DNA of 13,919 nt from Streptomycetales bacterium. Its GTDB lineage: Bacteria; Actinomycetota; Actinomycetes; Prado026. The notes under the pieces are model-generated. The model saw only the letters and a list, made by a program, of their open reading frames with translations, had not been told where the DNA came from and ran no database searches. Where the stretch lies: the NCBI GenBank assembly GCA_025361995.1, contig JANYIP010000051.1:1-13919 (forward strand), read 5' to 3'. Each line of letters opens with the position of its first letter. Positions within the stretch are counted from its first letter, which is position 1. This document shows, one piece after another, positions 13,127 to 13,919 of the stretch. The translations under genes were made by a program, and so were the position numbers.

Positions 13127-13919
13127 GCCTGGGCCAGATAGGCCGGCGCGCCGCACTGCCAGACGGCGTGCACGAGCGGGACGCCGGGGCGGTACATGAG
13201 GTGCACGTACGACGGCGCGTCCAGCACGGCGAGGTCGGCCCTGGCGCCCGCTCGCAGTGCCCCCACGTCGGCCCGGCGCAGCGCCGCCGCACCACCGGCT
13301 GTCGCGGACCACAGCGCCTGCGCCGGCGACATCCCCATCTCGCGCACCGCGACCGCCAGGCAGAACGGCACGCTGGAGGTATACGAGGAGCCTGGGTTGC
13401 AGTCGGTCGCCAGGGCCACCGTGATCCCTGCGTCGAGCAGCCGGCGCGCGTCGGGGTAGGCAGCGCGCGTCGAGAACTCCGCACCGGGCAGCAGCGTGGC
13501 CACCGTCGTCGACCCGGCGAGGGTTGCGACGTCGGCGTCGGTCAGGTACGTGCAGTGGTCGACGCTGGCCGCCCCCAGCTCGACGGCGACCTGCGCACCC
13601 GGGCCCGGTTCGAGCTGGTTGCCGTGCATCCGGGGCAGCAGGCCGGCAGCCATCCCGGCCCGCAGGACCGTGCGGGCCTCGTCGGCGTCGAAGGCCCCGC
13701 GGTCGCAGAAGACGTCCACCCAGCGTGCGTACGGGGCGCAGGCGGCCAGCATCTCGCCGGCAACCAGTGCCACGTAGTCGTCGCGGCGTGCGGCGTACTC
13801 CGGCGGGACGACGTGCGCGCCGAGGTACGTGGTCTCCGTCGTCAGCTGGGCCGCGACGGCCAGCGAACGGGCCTCGTCGGCGACGGTGAGCCCGTACCCG
13901 CTCTTGATCTCGACGGTGG
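13123..13919 (-). CDS. hutI: Imidazolonepropionase, 5' end outside window
   Basis: The C-terminal 264 complete codons are visible; the frame is open to the window edge, so the start lies beyond it. HutI hydrolyses 4-imidazolone-5-propionate to N-formimino-L-glutamate, the third step of histidine degradation. Visible family motifs include TVEIKSGYGL at the edge (substrate-binding region), YLGAHVVPPEY, RMHGNQL (the metal-ligand histidine region, HADE in Bacillus), SVDHCTYL, the metal-ligand aspartate in ALATDCNPGSSYTSSVPFC, and the C-terminal GARADLAVLDAP ... GVPLVHAVW. The HGNQL and SVDHCTYL variants are those of actinobacterial HutI. It is convergent with ftsY; its TAG stop (CTA on the plus strand at 13123-13125) overlaps the ftsY TAA (13124-13126). 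Other hut genes would be expected further right but are not visible. Confidence 0.94.
   Translation of the reverse strand, partial: TVEIKSGYGLTVADEARSLAVAAQLTTETTYLGAHVVPPEYAARRDDYVALVAGEMLAACAPYARWVDVFCDRGAFDADEARTVLRAGMAAGLLPRMHGNQLEPGPGAQVAVELGAASVDHCTYLTDADVATLAGSTTVATLLPGAEFSTRAAYPDARRLLDAGITVALATDCNPGSSYTSSVPFCLAVAVREMGMSPAQALWSATAGGAAALRRADVGALRAGARADLAVLDAPSYVHLMYRPGVPLVHAVWQCGAPAYLAQA

Overview
The window is 13.9 kb of very GC-rich DNA. Third codon positions are almost always G or C, GTG starts are frequent, and the protein sequences are typical of Actinobacteria. The order fatty-acid-kinase-like gene, recG, rsmD, coaD, SepIVA-like gene, DUF177, rpmF, rnc, mutM, smc, ftsY is a known conserved actinobacterial chromosomal block (Mycobacterium keeps most of it). 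The organism is therefore an actinomycete. The style of several proteins suggests a Nocardioidaceae-like or related lineage, but that is only an inference. I see no mobile element, phage gene, CRISPR array, tRNA or rRNA.

Layout. Positions 1-4472 hold a tight, probably cotranscribed run. It starts with the 3' part of a DAK2-domain (FakA/YloV-type) gene, followed 4 nt later by recG. recG overlaps rsmD by 4 nt (GTGA), and coaD follows after 14 nt. Positions 4473-4569 are a short spacer holding a striking 10-bp tandem array of TGATCAG units, just before a SepIVA/DivIVA-like coiled-coil gene (4570-5076). After a 137-nt spacer with a candidate promoter and hairpin comes a second run: DUF177 (apparently starting at CTG), rpmF, rnc and mutM (5214-7596).

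Positions 7597-7800 hold a small minus-strand zinc-ribbon-like gene that meets mutM stop to stop. Positions 7801-8046 are a divergent intergenic region containing a perfect inverted repeat. Then come a small coiled-coil protein of unknown function (8047-8310), smc (8349-11930) and ftsY (11978-13126). The window ends in the 3' part of a minus-strand hutI, whose stop codon overlaps the ftsY stop.

Function. The block combines lipid and CoA metabolism (FakA-like, CoaD), ribosome and RNA maturation (RsmD, DUF177/YceD, L32, RNase III), DNA repair (RecG, MutM), chromosome organisation (SMC), division or cell-wall organisation (SepIVA-like) and membrane protein targeting (FtsY). HutI belongs to histidine degradation and is functionally separate.

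I found no clearly new multi-gene system. The items most worth a second look are the helically phased CTGATCAG array before the SepIVA-like gene, the CTG start of DUF177, the repeat-encoded acidic tail of RNase III, and the divergent region upstream of smc with its palindrome and two uncharacterised small genes. No stretch longer than 300 bases lacks a gene.
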